A stretch of DNA of 64,000 nucleotides from Oscheius onirici (taxonomy: Eukaryota > Nematoda > Chromadorea > Rhabditida > Rhabditidae): positions 7,142,398-7,206,397 of the forward strand of contig OW051469.1 in NCBI GenBank assembly GCA_932521025.1, given 5' to 3'. This document shows positions 32,008-43,646 of this stretch, in pieces. Every line of letters starts with the position of its first letter. Positions within the stretch are counted from its first letter, which is position 1. The translations under genes were made by a program, and so were the position numbers. The notes beneath the pieces were generated by a model, which was not told the DNA's origin, searched no databases, and saw nothing but the letters and a program-made list of their open reading frames with translations.

Positions 32008-35000
32008 TCCCGTCTTTCTGCCTATATAAGCTCTTTTTAAAAAGATGAAGAAGAACATGGAACGAGGTCAAAGAATCGTGAGAGGACAGGTGCGAATTGC
32101 GGCGAGGAGTACTTAGACTTGGGGCGCCTGGCACTCGGCGCCACCGACACGGCCGCAGATTAGGATGTCCGAAGATGGGATCACGGCCCAGTACGGGGAG
32201 AGGATATCTACAGGGTTTTGGAAGCCGGAGACCACCCCCAAGACTAATAACTCTTCATCGGGTGCACATTATTTCGGGCGCGCAGCTGTGGGAAAAAAAG
32301 TAGAGAATGCAACTGGGTTTGTTTTGATAACATTATTTTTGGATTGGAAAGATATTTTGAGGGGTAAAAAGAATTGGAAAAGTTGAAGAGAATCAAGAGA
32401 ACTGTTGGTGAAAAAACGTCTTCCGGACTGAAAGTGGAGAGATAAGTGAAGGCGGGAGAAAGGGTCAGTTTGAAAAACTGCTTATTTTGAGATGACCGAG
32501 ATGGGTGAATCTCGAATCGGGAGTGGAAACTGATCCAGTTCCAGAGGGAAAAATGAAGAGTACGGTAAGACATAGAGAGTCAAGAGTCGAGAGTAAAAGG
32601 AACACCCTGGATTCAGATGAGTTATTCACTCCCAGAACAGAAGCGGCAATAGCCTGCCCGGACATGCGGTCTGTGACTGACCACAGCCAGCCAGCTGGTC
32701 AGAGAGACACGAAAGAGTACGACTAACGCGGAGACCTAGACCCCCGGTCCGAAATAGCGCCTAGTTGAGCGGAGAGGAACAGGCTGACTGGCTGAGAGAA
32801 CACGGTCAGAAAAGAGAGGACAGGTTTCGGAGTAGGGGAGAGAGTGGAAGCGACTGGGAGGCAACGGTGCCTAGCACGACACAGAGATCTGTGTGTGGGT
32901 CAGTGTACGGGAGGCACCCGATTCGAGGCGGGTCTCTCTTCTCAATCGGGGTCCCACGGCTGGCACGAACTGACCGTCCGGACGAGTTGTTTGGTTGTAG
33001 CTCTCTTGTTGGTCAGGGTAGTAAGGCCAGTAGTAGTAAGAAGCAAAATATTTATGCGGACAACAGAGGGTACTGGGAGGTACGCCGCAACATCTGTCGC
33101 TCTTGCCCCAATTGTACGAACACGATGATTTTTTATGGAGGAGAGAAGCCGCGCCGAAAAAATCGCCTTTGGGAAGTACAGCTGTGTGCTCGAATGGACA
33201 CAAAGAAAAAAGGAGGGGGAGGAGCGAGATTTGAATTGCACGACGAGTGGACATGAGATGGATGGCACCGCTAATTTGCACGTTCAAATTCAAAGACCCA
33301 GGTGCAGAAGGGTACAGAAGCTTTTCAATAGTTATTCTTTTTCAAAACTGACTTCCTCTGAACTCAAAGCAGTTCCCCCGATGTTCAAAAACATTGTTGG
33401 TCTTGGCAAAGAAGGCGACATTCTGGTGAAGTTATGACTTCTCGTTAGCCCAAAAAGTACAGTGCAAGAGACAAGCATGTGTTCTGAATAAGAGTCTTGA
33501 TTTCTCACTGTTGATTCTAAAAGGTTCTTCTAGGTTAGCCAGTTCTTGTTGTTAGCGGTACAACCAAAGCTCTATCTGGTACTTGATAGTACCATTGGAA
33601 TCGTTAAAAAAGAGGTCAGAGGAACAGGAAATGAGTCAGGCACGAAAGGAAAAACTGAAGACGAGTCGACTTGTTGGACGACGCGAGAATAGCCCGACAT
33701 GAATGTAGGGAACAAGTGTCTATTCAATAACTCTGCTTCTAGTAACATCGTCTAAACATTAGGAGAAATAAAATAAAGACAAGAAAAGTCCATAGACTAA
33801 TCGAAGCTCATTTCCGTTCCTCGTGTCACCAAAACTGTCAATTTTCATCTCATCTTTCAATGGCCGACGATTCAAAAACAGAAGCATCTGAACGTGTCAC
33901 AATCAGATTTTAAAGCAGTAGGTGGTTAAGTATTTACCAGGGAACCTCTCTCGTATATAAAGGGCCCAGGTCAAACAGGGGAGAGGAGATCGAATTTCTG
34001 TCGTTTGTTTTCAACCGCTTGCATAATGATACGATGACCATGGTAGCCTGACCATTTGGAAGAGAGGAAAAGAATGAATCGGAATCGGTCATAGTCATAT
34101 CCATAAAATGGACTCTTTATAGTCTTCGCACTTCATATTAGAAGGTCAAATAGTGCAAAAGGAGAGCTTCGTACCGGGATGGTACGGGTTTCGAAACGGT
34201 GTAGATTATGAGCTCAGAGAAGTTTTTTTTTGTTAAATGTCCTAACAAAACGGCTGCACTTCCATTGAGCCTTTTCAGCCCATCCGTTCTTTATGAAGCC
34301 GTGTCCCAATATCGGTGCCAGTCTGTTCTCTCATCTTTACAAGCAGCGTCCTAGATTAATCCAGAGCTTGTACTTTCTCTCCAAAAGTACACGCTCGAGT
34401 GCTGTTATCTACGCCTGCCGAACCCCGCCTGTCACGACCGGGCACCATGCGCAGTTTGCCCCGTTTGGAAGGACGAGGAGAAAGTCGGTTTGGGGAACGA
34501 AGAGACTGTGAGGGGATCGGACGGCAGGAGACAGGGGATATACACTGTTGGAGGCAGTGCAAGGTCTGTCTCTCATTCCGAGAGAAGAAAAGAGTAGGAT
34601 AATTTTCTGGCGACTGGAGTGAAAGCCAGAAGATCTGTGGAGAGGGTGAGAGATCTGTGGAGAGATCTGTACTGTCGGTGTATGACCACTTATCCTCTTC
34701 TCTAGTTCCTTACCCAGTACATGCACGACTCTATTCTTTACTCTTCCCAAGTTCTTTTCTTTCTTGTTCTTCCCGAGACTAACCTCATGTTAGTGACCAA
34801 ACTCTGTTAGAAACTGGAGTCGGAGGATCCAGACAATGTCTATCATCTTGACTGCACTAATACTCATCTTCTCAAGTTCCATACGCCGAAGCTTTCTTTG
34901 CCAAATACTCTGTCTCTATCTGAGACTGTCTTTACCTGTATTCTTTTCAATCGCTGTCTCACCTTCACTCTATCCCTCTCCTCAAGTCCCTTAGCCTTCA

Positions 35001-36168
35001 TCTGATCTTTCCACCTCGTAATCCACCTAATTAGGAACTCGGACGCTTCCCTGACTATACGATGACCGAGAGAGTGAGCGGCCAGAATAAAAAAGGGAGT
35101 ACGAACGAGGCGACACCGTGCCACCGACACATGCTCACTCATCACCAGCAGCAGTAGCTTCCTGGCACCGCCATGCACTTGATGGAAATAAGGGCAAAAC
35201 AGGGCAAGGGGGACAGATAATGAAGCGATACTTGTGGATGTAAACAAGAAATGTAAAGCAGCTTTGCTGAATCTCGTGCAGAGGGAGAGGATGTGTCAAG
35301 TATGTACTAAATTCTTGACCAGACATCACAGGCTGATTCAGATTTCTAAGTTTCTGGAGTGGTATTTGAGAAAACGCAAGGGAATAGATGAAGTTTTTTA
35401 GGCTGAACTCTATCAGAAACTGATTCTTGTAAATTTGTTTGCAGCTATGGATCATTGATAGTCGTGTATGGGACGAAACTGGGACAGGAATAAGGAAATG
35501 AGACAATGACAGTCCAGACGTAGAGAGGCGGGCTACTATTTAGTCCTCTGTATAACGCTTGCACCTGGACTGAACGAAAAATAGGAGGACCTATGTAACA
35601 AATGAGAAAGGGTGACCGAATTAGAAAATGTCACTTCTTTGCTTCTGGAGCTTGGAAGAGCTTTGACTTCCCACTTCTGAACTATTCTTGCCAGCCGATG
35701 ATAGAGTCTTCATTATATCACAGCAGTTCCGAAAAACAGAAAACTCTATCGTGGAAAAGAAGGAAGAGGTTTACGAAATATGATAGCATCTTCTGCTCAA
35801 AATATTCGTTCAGAAATCACGATAAACTGATGTGATTGTATTGTCGCTAGGCCGAGAAGAGGGTCGAAGAATGTTGACAAACTGCCTGCTTGAAAATCAG
35901 TCAAGCCATAATATGGGGCCCAGAACAAGATAAGCTACCGATAGAGTCCGATTCAATTCTTTCCTCGGAAAAGGTGATAGTTTAGTTCACTTGTAGTCGA
36001 TGTCAAATTCTTGCAAGTCTTTTTAAAACAAGTGGAAACTATCGTGAAAGTCAGTGTACGCTACCTCAGTTTAGAGAGAACTTTGTTACAATAAATTGTC
36101 CAAAAAGTACAAAGAAAAGGTAAACTACCACGTACCAGAGACGGAAGTTTATGAAAAAAAAGTCTGTC
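32008..36168. other. Long region upstream of lin-42
   Basis: About 4.2 kb with no recognisable domain on either strand. Many short open frames exist, but none has consistent splice sites and a family match. It most likely contains lin-42 promoter and leader sequence; C. elegans lin-42 uses several promoters. One minus exon-like segment at 34505-34439 is phase-compatible with the lin-42 start exon but has a weak donor. Confidence 0.5.
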
Positions 36169-36429
36169 CTATTCGACCTTGAAGATGTCCCTTAGCTTCT
36201 CTCCATCCTTGAGTCGAATGCGAAGAAGAACGATGCAGACGACGAGGATGGCGAGAAAGATCAGTCCGAAGCTGATCAAAGACAGAATGAACCAGAACTC
36301 CTTGTCCATGATCTCCTTCGGGACTTCTGTCGTCGTCTTCTTCGGCTTCGTCGTCGTCTCCGTGACATTAGCGGTGGCCCAGATGACAGCCAGTAGAAGG
36401 GCAACAACAGTCAGGAAAGCGACTCTCAT
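36169..36429 (-). CDS. Small single-pass type I membrane protein
   Basis: A single-exon frame of 86 residues. The ATG at 36429 opens a clear signal peptide (MRVAFLTVVALLLAVIWATA). A short Thr/Lys-rich lumenal or extracellular segment follows (TETTTKPKKTTTEVPKE) with a possible N-glycosylation site NVT. Next is one transmembrane helix (FWFILSLISFGLIFLAILVV), then a short basic/acidic cytosolic tail (RIRLKDGEKLRDIFKVE). I recognise no family. The topology makes it more than a chance frame. It lies upstream of lin-42 on the same strand. Confidence 0.72.
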   Translation of the reverse strand: MRVAFLTVVALLLAVIWATANVTETTTKPKKTTTEVPKEIMDKEFWFILSLISFGLIFLAILVVCIVLLRIRLKDGEKLRDIFKVE

Positions 36430-37445
36430 CAATTGTGTTCAATCCAATTCTCTTTTGGATTCTCATTCGAGATTGTCTTCCAAAAAAGACGGATAGGCAG
36501 GAGAGATTGCTTCCCAGTAGCCGGTTTCAACTCGAAGATAATCTCTATCGAGATCCGCTGTCCTTTTCATTGTTAACACTCGGCCCCCGGATCTTGTCTG
36601 TTTGCTTTAGGCTCTCTTCCCTCTATTCCTCCTCCTCATAACACCTCGGGTCTTACATCAATCATTAAGCCACAGCTGACATTCTTTAATGGAGCTGTGG
36701 GTCCATTAGACTGTTCTGGAGGTGTGACCAGTTGTTCTCTTCGAGGAAGCCTTTCTTTTGTGTGTCTCTTTATTACCATTTGTGATTTTAAAACAGTTGT
36801 AATTTCTAACTTTTATTATGGAAAAGTTTTGTACAAAGACTTTTGTTTTGTTATCAATTATGCAAGGAGAGCAGTATTCTTTGGAAAGCAACTTTCAAAA
36901 CAATTTTATTGGGATACGTTTTCCAAAAGTTGGGAAACTTATTTATTCGACAGGCTACTCTTCTACTATGTGAGGTTAGTTCTAGCTCTATTACGTTTTG
37001 GTAGTTACTGGACCGTATTTTCTTCCTGTGACGCTTGCTTGAATCTTAGTAGCTATGTGAACTGTTTGTCTCGAGACTCTACAGTAAATTTGGAAAAGGT
37101 CTTTTCCTACCGGATTTCCTTGGAATTTTGATCTTTGACTCTATGTAGTTTTCATGAGACACCTGTGTTGAACTGCTCTCCATCCTGTGAGATTTCTATC
37201 ATACTCCTCTTCCACTCTTGTCCTTCTAGGTTACCGTGGTAGAGTTTACTAATCCAGTATATTAGAAGTGTTCTGAAGGAAGTTTTATCAACGGCCTCCA
37301 TGAGCAAGATATACTCTTGGTAGAACTACAAAGAGTAGTTCTGATCAGTAGTCTGTTCGGTGCATACTATCGTTTTAAAGCGAGGCTAGCTCTACCCCCC
37401 GTTTGAATTTTCGCGCGCAAAATTTCGGCGCGGCGGCGGCCTACA

Positions 37446-37521
37446 AAGGACTGGCGCAGTGGATAAGATATGTTTCTACTAATTTTAAAGTCACCGGTTC
37501 AATTCCTTGTGTTGTCGGTTT
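37446..37521 (+). repeat. tRNA-like sequence (SINE-like)
   Basis: GGACTGGCGCAGTGGATAAG fits an A box and CCGGTTCAATTCC a B box at tRNA spacing. The stems do not pair properly, so a functional tRNA is unlikely. Confidence 0.5.
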
Positions 37522-37647
37522 TTTTTGCACATAAGTTCAAAGAGGTTTATGTAAAACAGAGGACGAACCACCCGTTGAAGAGGACGGTTAGATGGCTCGA
37601 CGCGCTGACATAGTTTCTCACGAAGAAACTCGTTTTTGAGTTTTGCG

Positions 37648-37698
37648 ATGTTCTGCAAACTTGTAGTTTTTCGTCTGTTCTACAACTTTGCAGAACAT
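37648..37698. repeat. Short perfect-ended hairpin
   Basis: ATGTTCTGCAAACTTGTAG and CTACAACTTTGCAGAACAT are inverted copies (one mismatch) around a 13-base loop. It is a strong stem-loop if transcribed. Confidence 0.75.
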
Positions 37699-37834
37699 TG
37701 TTTGGGCTAAAAATCCCGCCTTCAGTATGAAAACCGTCAGTCAAGTTGCGAGGTTAGTCGATAATGAGACAAGTGCAACAATTTTTGAAGAAAAAATAGT
37801 TTTTCGAAGTGGAATAATAAACAAAAGAGAATGT

Positions 37835-38240
37835 GGTAATACTCTAGCAGGCACCCCCTCCATTCAAATATTTTGGCGCGCAAGCCATAAATTGACTAAA
37901 TTCGCGTTTTTAATCATTTTTCCAGTATTATTTCACGTTCTAGCTGCTTTTATCGAACGCAGCATCAAAAACTACCCCTTGAGTGAGTGTCCAATCGAAT
38001 AAAATAGTGAAAAATCTAGAGAAACTCTCGGGGGGTGCAATATGCTAGCGATGTTGTTTATTCTGAAGTATTTCGCCTAATTTTTCAAGTATTTCGGCAT
38101 CCTGGGGGTTATATTTGACGCCGAGTTCGATAAACACATCTAGAACGTGAAAAAATAACTGAAAAGTGGTGAAAATCCCGATTTCACCCATTGCGCGCCA
38201 AAATATTTGAATGGAGGGGGGTGCCTGCTATAGTATTACC
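37835..38240. mobile_element. Non-autonomous DNA transposon with 8-bp target duplication
   Basis: Terminal inverted repeats of about 48 bp start GGTAATACTCTAGCAGGCAC and include CCATTCAAATATTTTGGCGC. The right copy mirrors them with only a few differences. The 406-bp element is flanked by perfect direct repeats GAGAATGT (37827-37834 and 38241-38248). An 8-bp duplication fits hAT- or Merlin-type transposases. There is no coding capacity. The clean duplication and matching ends suggest recent insertion. Confidence 0.9.
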
Positions 38241-38261
38241 GAGAATGTTAGACCTATCGAA

Positions 38262-38345
38262 CACTTTTGACACACGGGCAGTCGAACCTTGACCATGTGT
38301 TTCACAGTCGACGCTCTTATCCACTAGGCCATGCAAGGTGGCGCC
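38262..38345 (-). repeat. tRNA-like sequence (SINE-like)
   Basis: On the minus strand TGGCCTAGTGGATAAGAGC fits an A box and AGGTTCGACTG a B box. The T-stem does not pair. It lies 14 bp beyond the 8-bp duplication of the neighbouring transposon. Confidence 0.5.
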
Positions 38346-41300
38346 AATTACCGTCATTCAACTAGCGAAGGTCTTGACTCTTGTGCCTAACTGATGGCGC
38401 TGTATTCTTCCAACCACTTTTCTCCGTTTCCCGAAACATACGGTATCTCCACCAGGCTGCTTCACTCTCACGATAGTCCTACAGAAACATCTCGTTTGAA
38501 ACTAGTCGAAACTTGAAAAGGAACCCAACGTGAGTCACAGTTTCATTCAAGAAGGTCCTTTTTCTCTAGTCCAATACTTTTTTTGTTTTCCCGGAATGTG
38601 TAGAGCGACGACCACCAGGCGATTGTCTCATCTCGCCAAACCAAACATACCTCCTCTCGGCCGGAGGCGGTATTAACCCGTTGCGGTTTTGGTTACGGGT
38701 GTCTTGTGTTTGTACGGTCGCCATTCACTCCCTCTATTTTTGTCTTTCTTCTCATCGAATAAGAGAGAGTCAAGACGGTCCCGTTTCTTGTTGGGCTGGG
38801 AGGAGGACGGGAGTGCGAAAAAAGCCTCCACGAGAGAATGTTTACAATTGTTCGTCTCTGTCGGCCGACGCTTCTCCAAGGACACCACTTGGCACCTTCT
38901 TTGATGACTAGCACGGAGGCCGTTATACCGTATCGAGTATACTCCCTCTTTTTCAAGGAAGGTCTATACCAGTTCCTTGTCTCTGGACACTTTGTGTTTA
39001 CCTTTAGTCTTTTCTTTCCCAGCACTACTCGTTCATCACTGGAAACACTTCACAGCCCATCATGTTTCCTCGCTGTTTCTTCTTTTCTCTGCCAAGAATC
39101 TTTCTACTCTAAAACAAACTCCTTGCGACCTTTGGCTCATTCATATGGCCGTCGCTGCAGTTCAAATGTCGCTCCGGCAGTCGGCAGACACTTTCTCCAG
39201 CTTTACTTTCAAATGTAGTTAGCTTTGCTTTTTGTCTTTCCAGTAGCCTAGCTAGAGTTCTTACCAAGTTTTCTGAAGGTATGTTACTATCATCTGGGTG
39301 TACCGAAGCTTCTTACCGATTCAATGTCACTGGCAAGTTTCAGGTACTTTCTTTGGGGTAAGATAGGGGAATTTTCTAATTTGATCAATTACTCCTATCC
39401 AATCTTTGAAGTGCTTTGATTTGTTGTTTTTCATAGCAAAAAAATTGCGCCCCATACTCAATCCAAAGTTCTGAGGAAGTAGTCTGCCGATAATTTATTC
39501 TTGATAGCTGACTCCCTTTGAGGGAAATGAACATTCCAAAGTTACTTTGTCTTATGCTACAGTATCCTAATTCGAATAGTATACAGCTGCTGTCCGTGTC
39601 CACTACGAAAAGCAACATTTTGTCTCAGCAATGACTGATTCAGACGTGTACGGGCCCAACTCATGCATTTCGAGAGAAAAGTGCAACAGCGTCGCAGCCT
39701 CTTTATACACATTTTAATAGATTCTTACGATACTTCCATCCTATTACACAATCTTTGCTCCAGAAACAACACAAAACAAGCTACTGTTTCCGGCGAACTG
39801 GTTCTCGATCATGCAGTTCCTCCTTCCTTTTTCCAATACGAGTTGAACCCTTTCGATGCTTTGAAAGAGAAAGCCTCCACTTATGCTTTTCCACCACTCG
39901 TCACTCTCACCTGCCGCTTGCATCCGGTTCATCGGATTTATATGAACGTGCTTTTGTGTTGGCCCCGAATCTAGGCACAAATCTGATCCGCTGTTCCTCT
40001 CGTTCCTCTCTTTGTCACTTTCGTTCCGGAGCTATCAATCGTTTCCATCTCTCATCTACAAGTTACCATTGTTTCCGAGAGAGATGCGACTTTGAGATAA
40101 GTGTTGGCAACTAGTCAAGTTTCTTTGCAACTTGTCATACGAAATTTGTGACGATATAAATAGCGCTTTGTTGTTTAGTTTCATCTCTGTTACAGTCCCT
40201 ATTTTATCACAGTCACACGACTATCTATCTTGCTTGCATTGCGCGAAACCTTCAGCGGTTCTCTCCAGTTCTCATCTGGAAGTTTGCATTGTACTTACGT
40301 GGTCTTACATGAGTAGTTGGACTGGCCACTTCTTGTTTTGAAAATCGTGCTGTGACCAAACAAGACCGATCAGTCTTGGCTTTTAACTGGGTTGGGCATA
40401 CTGTTATGCTTTTTTTTGGGCTTCAGGGTCCCGTGACGAACTTTCTTACGACCAGCTATTCTTTTATTTCTCCTGGCACTGGGCTTACGAGGACATAGCC
40501 TAGGAATTCCTGGCTAGTCAGGTATACATGCTCGTTGAAGACCGAAATGACGAAGAAATTTACTTTTTTTTCTACCCTGAGAATCAATCTTCTAAAAATA
40601 GACTTTCACATCTATTCACACCCTTTCTCTAATTCTTCATTACCCTCTTGAGATCCGTAGAAGAGACAATTTCCTGTATGTGTAAAAACAGTCGTAACTG
40701 TTTTTCAGTCCACAGAATTTATATCTCTCTTCGGGGTTCATGATCCCGCCGATTTTATCTCTCCTCCATGTTCTACCAGTTGTGCCCCCATTTTTCTAAA
40801 TGTCCATGGCGCCATATCCAATTCCCATTAGGCTATATGTGATTGTTTCTCGTCCCGCATTACTTGTCCTCCTTCCACCCGTTATCCATTGTCGGTTGTG
40901 TTTTCAGTCTGCCGCCTAGCTGTGATCCGGTTGTCTGTAGCGGAAGAAGCGCATAGCTACCCCCTCCGTGTGAAGATTATGCCCCTGTGGACTGTTTGTT
41001 GGTCGACTTATGCATCTTCCGTGAGGCTTAGGACGGAACCTTCTCACTCACATATTATCCAGTCCGTCCCAATTACGTTATCATTGTTCGCTTCAGCAGA
41101 AAAGAAGTTGCTTACCGCCCGTCATCGCAGCAACCGGAACATTTATTGATTTTGAGAAATCACACAAAAATGTGACTGACCTTCACAAGTTCTCACTCTT
41201 CGTGTCATCAACTTCCTTTCGTTTGTTGCGACCCGGCCTCAATTTTAGGAATGAGCACACTTTTCGTTTTCTTCTTGTACTCTTTTTTCACTGTCTCGAA

Positions 41301-43646
41301 AGGTTTTTTAGCTGCTTCTGCTCAGTGGTTACGACTTTTTCCTAAACCTTTATCTTGGACACTTCCTAGCTTTTAAAAAACTCCTTGACTCTCTAGTGAG
41401 CTTCGCCACTCAACGTCCATCTCTTCCTATGGTTTTATCTCCCAAAAAGATTCTGATTCCGACTCTCCATTCTTGTCTTTTTCTCACGTCTTCTGAGTTG
41501 ATCGCGAGCTAAGTTGTCAAAATCTGTTCTCACGTTTCCGTCTATAACTAATCATCTTGTAACTCAACGAAGCATGTTAGACTTACTTCTTTTCTCTCAG
41601 ACTTTTAGGGTCCATTTTTTAAATTTTCCTTCAGTCTCTGCCTGTTTGCCAGATCTCCGACAGCTTTTCCCCAAAACTAGGCCTTGGGAGTTTGTTCAAC
41701 AAGTTCATGCTCACGTTTCTGTCCATACTTTGACCATTTTTCATTTACCAGTTGTCGTGAGAACTCTTAGGTGTTAGAAAAAACCAATTGAGTTGATTGG
41801 TTTGTGACGGTCACTCTCGTCGTCCCTATTGAACAAGTTTCTTATTCAACCGACTACTGTAGTTTTTCGCTACTCTTCTCGACTCTCAACTAGTGCCCCT
41901 TTTCCAAAATCTTTTCCAAAAATGACGGTCTCCGACGGACTGACCCTCCTCCAGTTTCTTCTCTCGTCTTCTGTCCCGGTGGCGCAATCGAAGCCCATTG
42001 GCACCTCAGCTGGATACCTCTTCCCGTTAAGCTCTTCAAACGGTACCTTACGATCTATACGAGGAGGTCTCTCGCTCGCTCGCTGACCAACTCGTTTCGT
42101 AGCATTACACAGTCTGTCTGATAACCAGCTACTTTTCCCTGCCACAGTCTGTTGTTGACCCCTGTTTGGAGAGAGTGCCAGTGGTCGCGTGAGGTTTGCT
42201 CAAAGGACAAAATAACATGGGTGCAGCCTCCTCTCTGGGGGTCTTATCAAAGCCAGACCTACTCCTCATACCATTCTTTCCAATGTTTTGCCGTTTGCAG
42301 TCATTCAGTTTTTTTTATTAGCAAACTTATTGTTAGAATGAGCCAGTGGAAAACACTCATTGTCAGAAATGTTAAATTGTCCGGAGACTATCGAGTTCAA
42401 AAACCGTCACTATCTAGTCTTAATTTTACCGAATTAGTTCCAGCTGTGGTCACAACGGAATGTTTTGGAACTCGAAAAGAGCTGGTTTTTGACACCAAGT
42501 GACAAGTTTTCTCAAGCCCTACTTTATCTCTTTATTTCTAGCTTTTCTCACTTGTTTCAAAAGTCCCTTCATTCATCTAAAAATGACCTTGTTCGCTATC
42601 AAGTCGAGTGTCTAATTGACGTTTTGTGGCTTGTCTGCCTGCTTGCCGTCATCCACAACTTGCAGCCTAATCCCGGCCGTAAACTACCGGTTTCCCGGAA
42701 GTCTTTTTCCACCAATCTGTTTCATTGATGAAAAGCCTCGCCCGTTTTTGTCGTCCTCTTTTGACCCTGCGCTTCGCGTGGCCCATCTTTTCATGTTATG
42801 CAAATAGTCCTTCAACACCGCCGACTCTCTGTAAGAGTGAGAGAGAGAGACCCGGTCGACGGTCGGTCACTTCCACCGCCGGAGGGCCGAAACTGGTTGC
42901 CTGTCGGGGGCAACAGAAACAGCAGCAGCGGTCTAGCACGGACTCGACAAATCCTTCTCTGATTCCCTAATAATTGGCTCTGAGCCTGTGGAAATCACCC
43001 CAGGGGCCAGTTTTCATTGGGTATTCGTGGTCAGTACTTTTCAAAACGCTGTAACGAGAAACATCGGGAAGTTGGATGTGTCTTGATTATAAATCAGTCC
43101 TTCTTCCCGACTGTGTCTCTACATCGATGTATTCTCTTTTCTGGTTAACGACTCTTACGGAAGTTTCCCTTTCCCCCAACTTCCCTTGGATAGTCTTCAG
43201 GACGCTTGACTTTCTGTTTCTCATCAGTCTAGCTCCTTTCCCGATTTCTAGCTGATTTAAAGGAGTCTAGATTTTCATAGACTCAATAATCAGACCATTT
43301 TCACTGGATCTCGGTCAGTGAAGTCTCATCAGATTGTTGTCTACCTATGTTGACTGTTTTCTGAGTTTCAATATCTTGGTCATTGGGTCTGTCTGTCTCT
43401 TGTATTTCTTTACAGACTGTTTTTGGCTGTTTACCCTACTTGACTATTGTAACCACTACTATAGACTCAATAACACTTGGATGCGCGAGTGCTTTGACGT
43501 GTGAATCAGACCACAGCTCACCTGTGAGCAAACTTTTCCAACTCTCTGCTATCTGTACATGATAAGACTCTCTTTCTGGAAATGAATTTACGATCTCGTC
43601 CTTTCTTGCCCTTTTCCCTCTTGTATACTCTCTCAATTGCAGGGTA

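Larger units (their letters stand above)
36430..43646. other. Long repeat-bearing intergenic region
   Basis: About 7.2 kb between the small membrane-protein gene and the first RAP1GAP exon. It is pyrimidine-rich on the plus strand with many chance frames. The only structure I can support is a hairpin near 37648-37698, two tRNA-like repeats and one short inverted-repeat transposon (listed separately). A minus frame at 42145-41870 looks faintly coding but has no family match. Confidence 0.5.

Noticed and set aside
34439..34505. Minus exon-like segment that could extend lin-42 at the N terminus
   Set aside because: Phase and acceptor fit, but the GTCGTG donor is weak and the Ser/Arg/Pro sequence has no PERIOD match, so it was not added.
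34864..35247. 127-codon minus frame upstream of lin-42
   Set aside because: It looks partly coding, but no family match or good splice partners were found.
41870..42145. 91-codon minus frame with plausible composition
   Set aside because: No ATG at the start of the open frame, no splice sites and no family match; the plus strand is also open across it.
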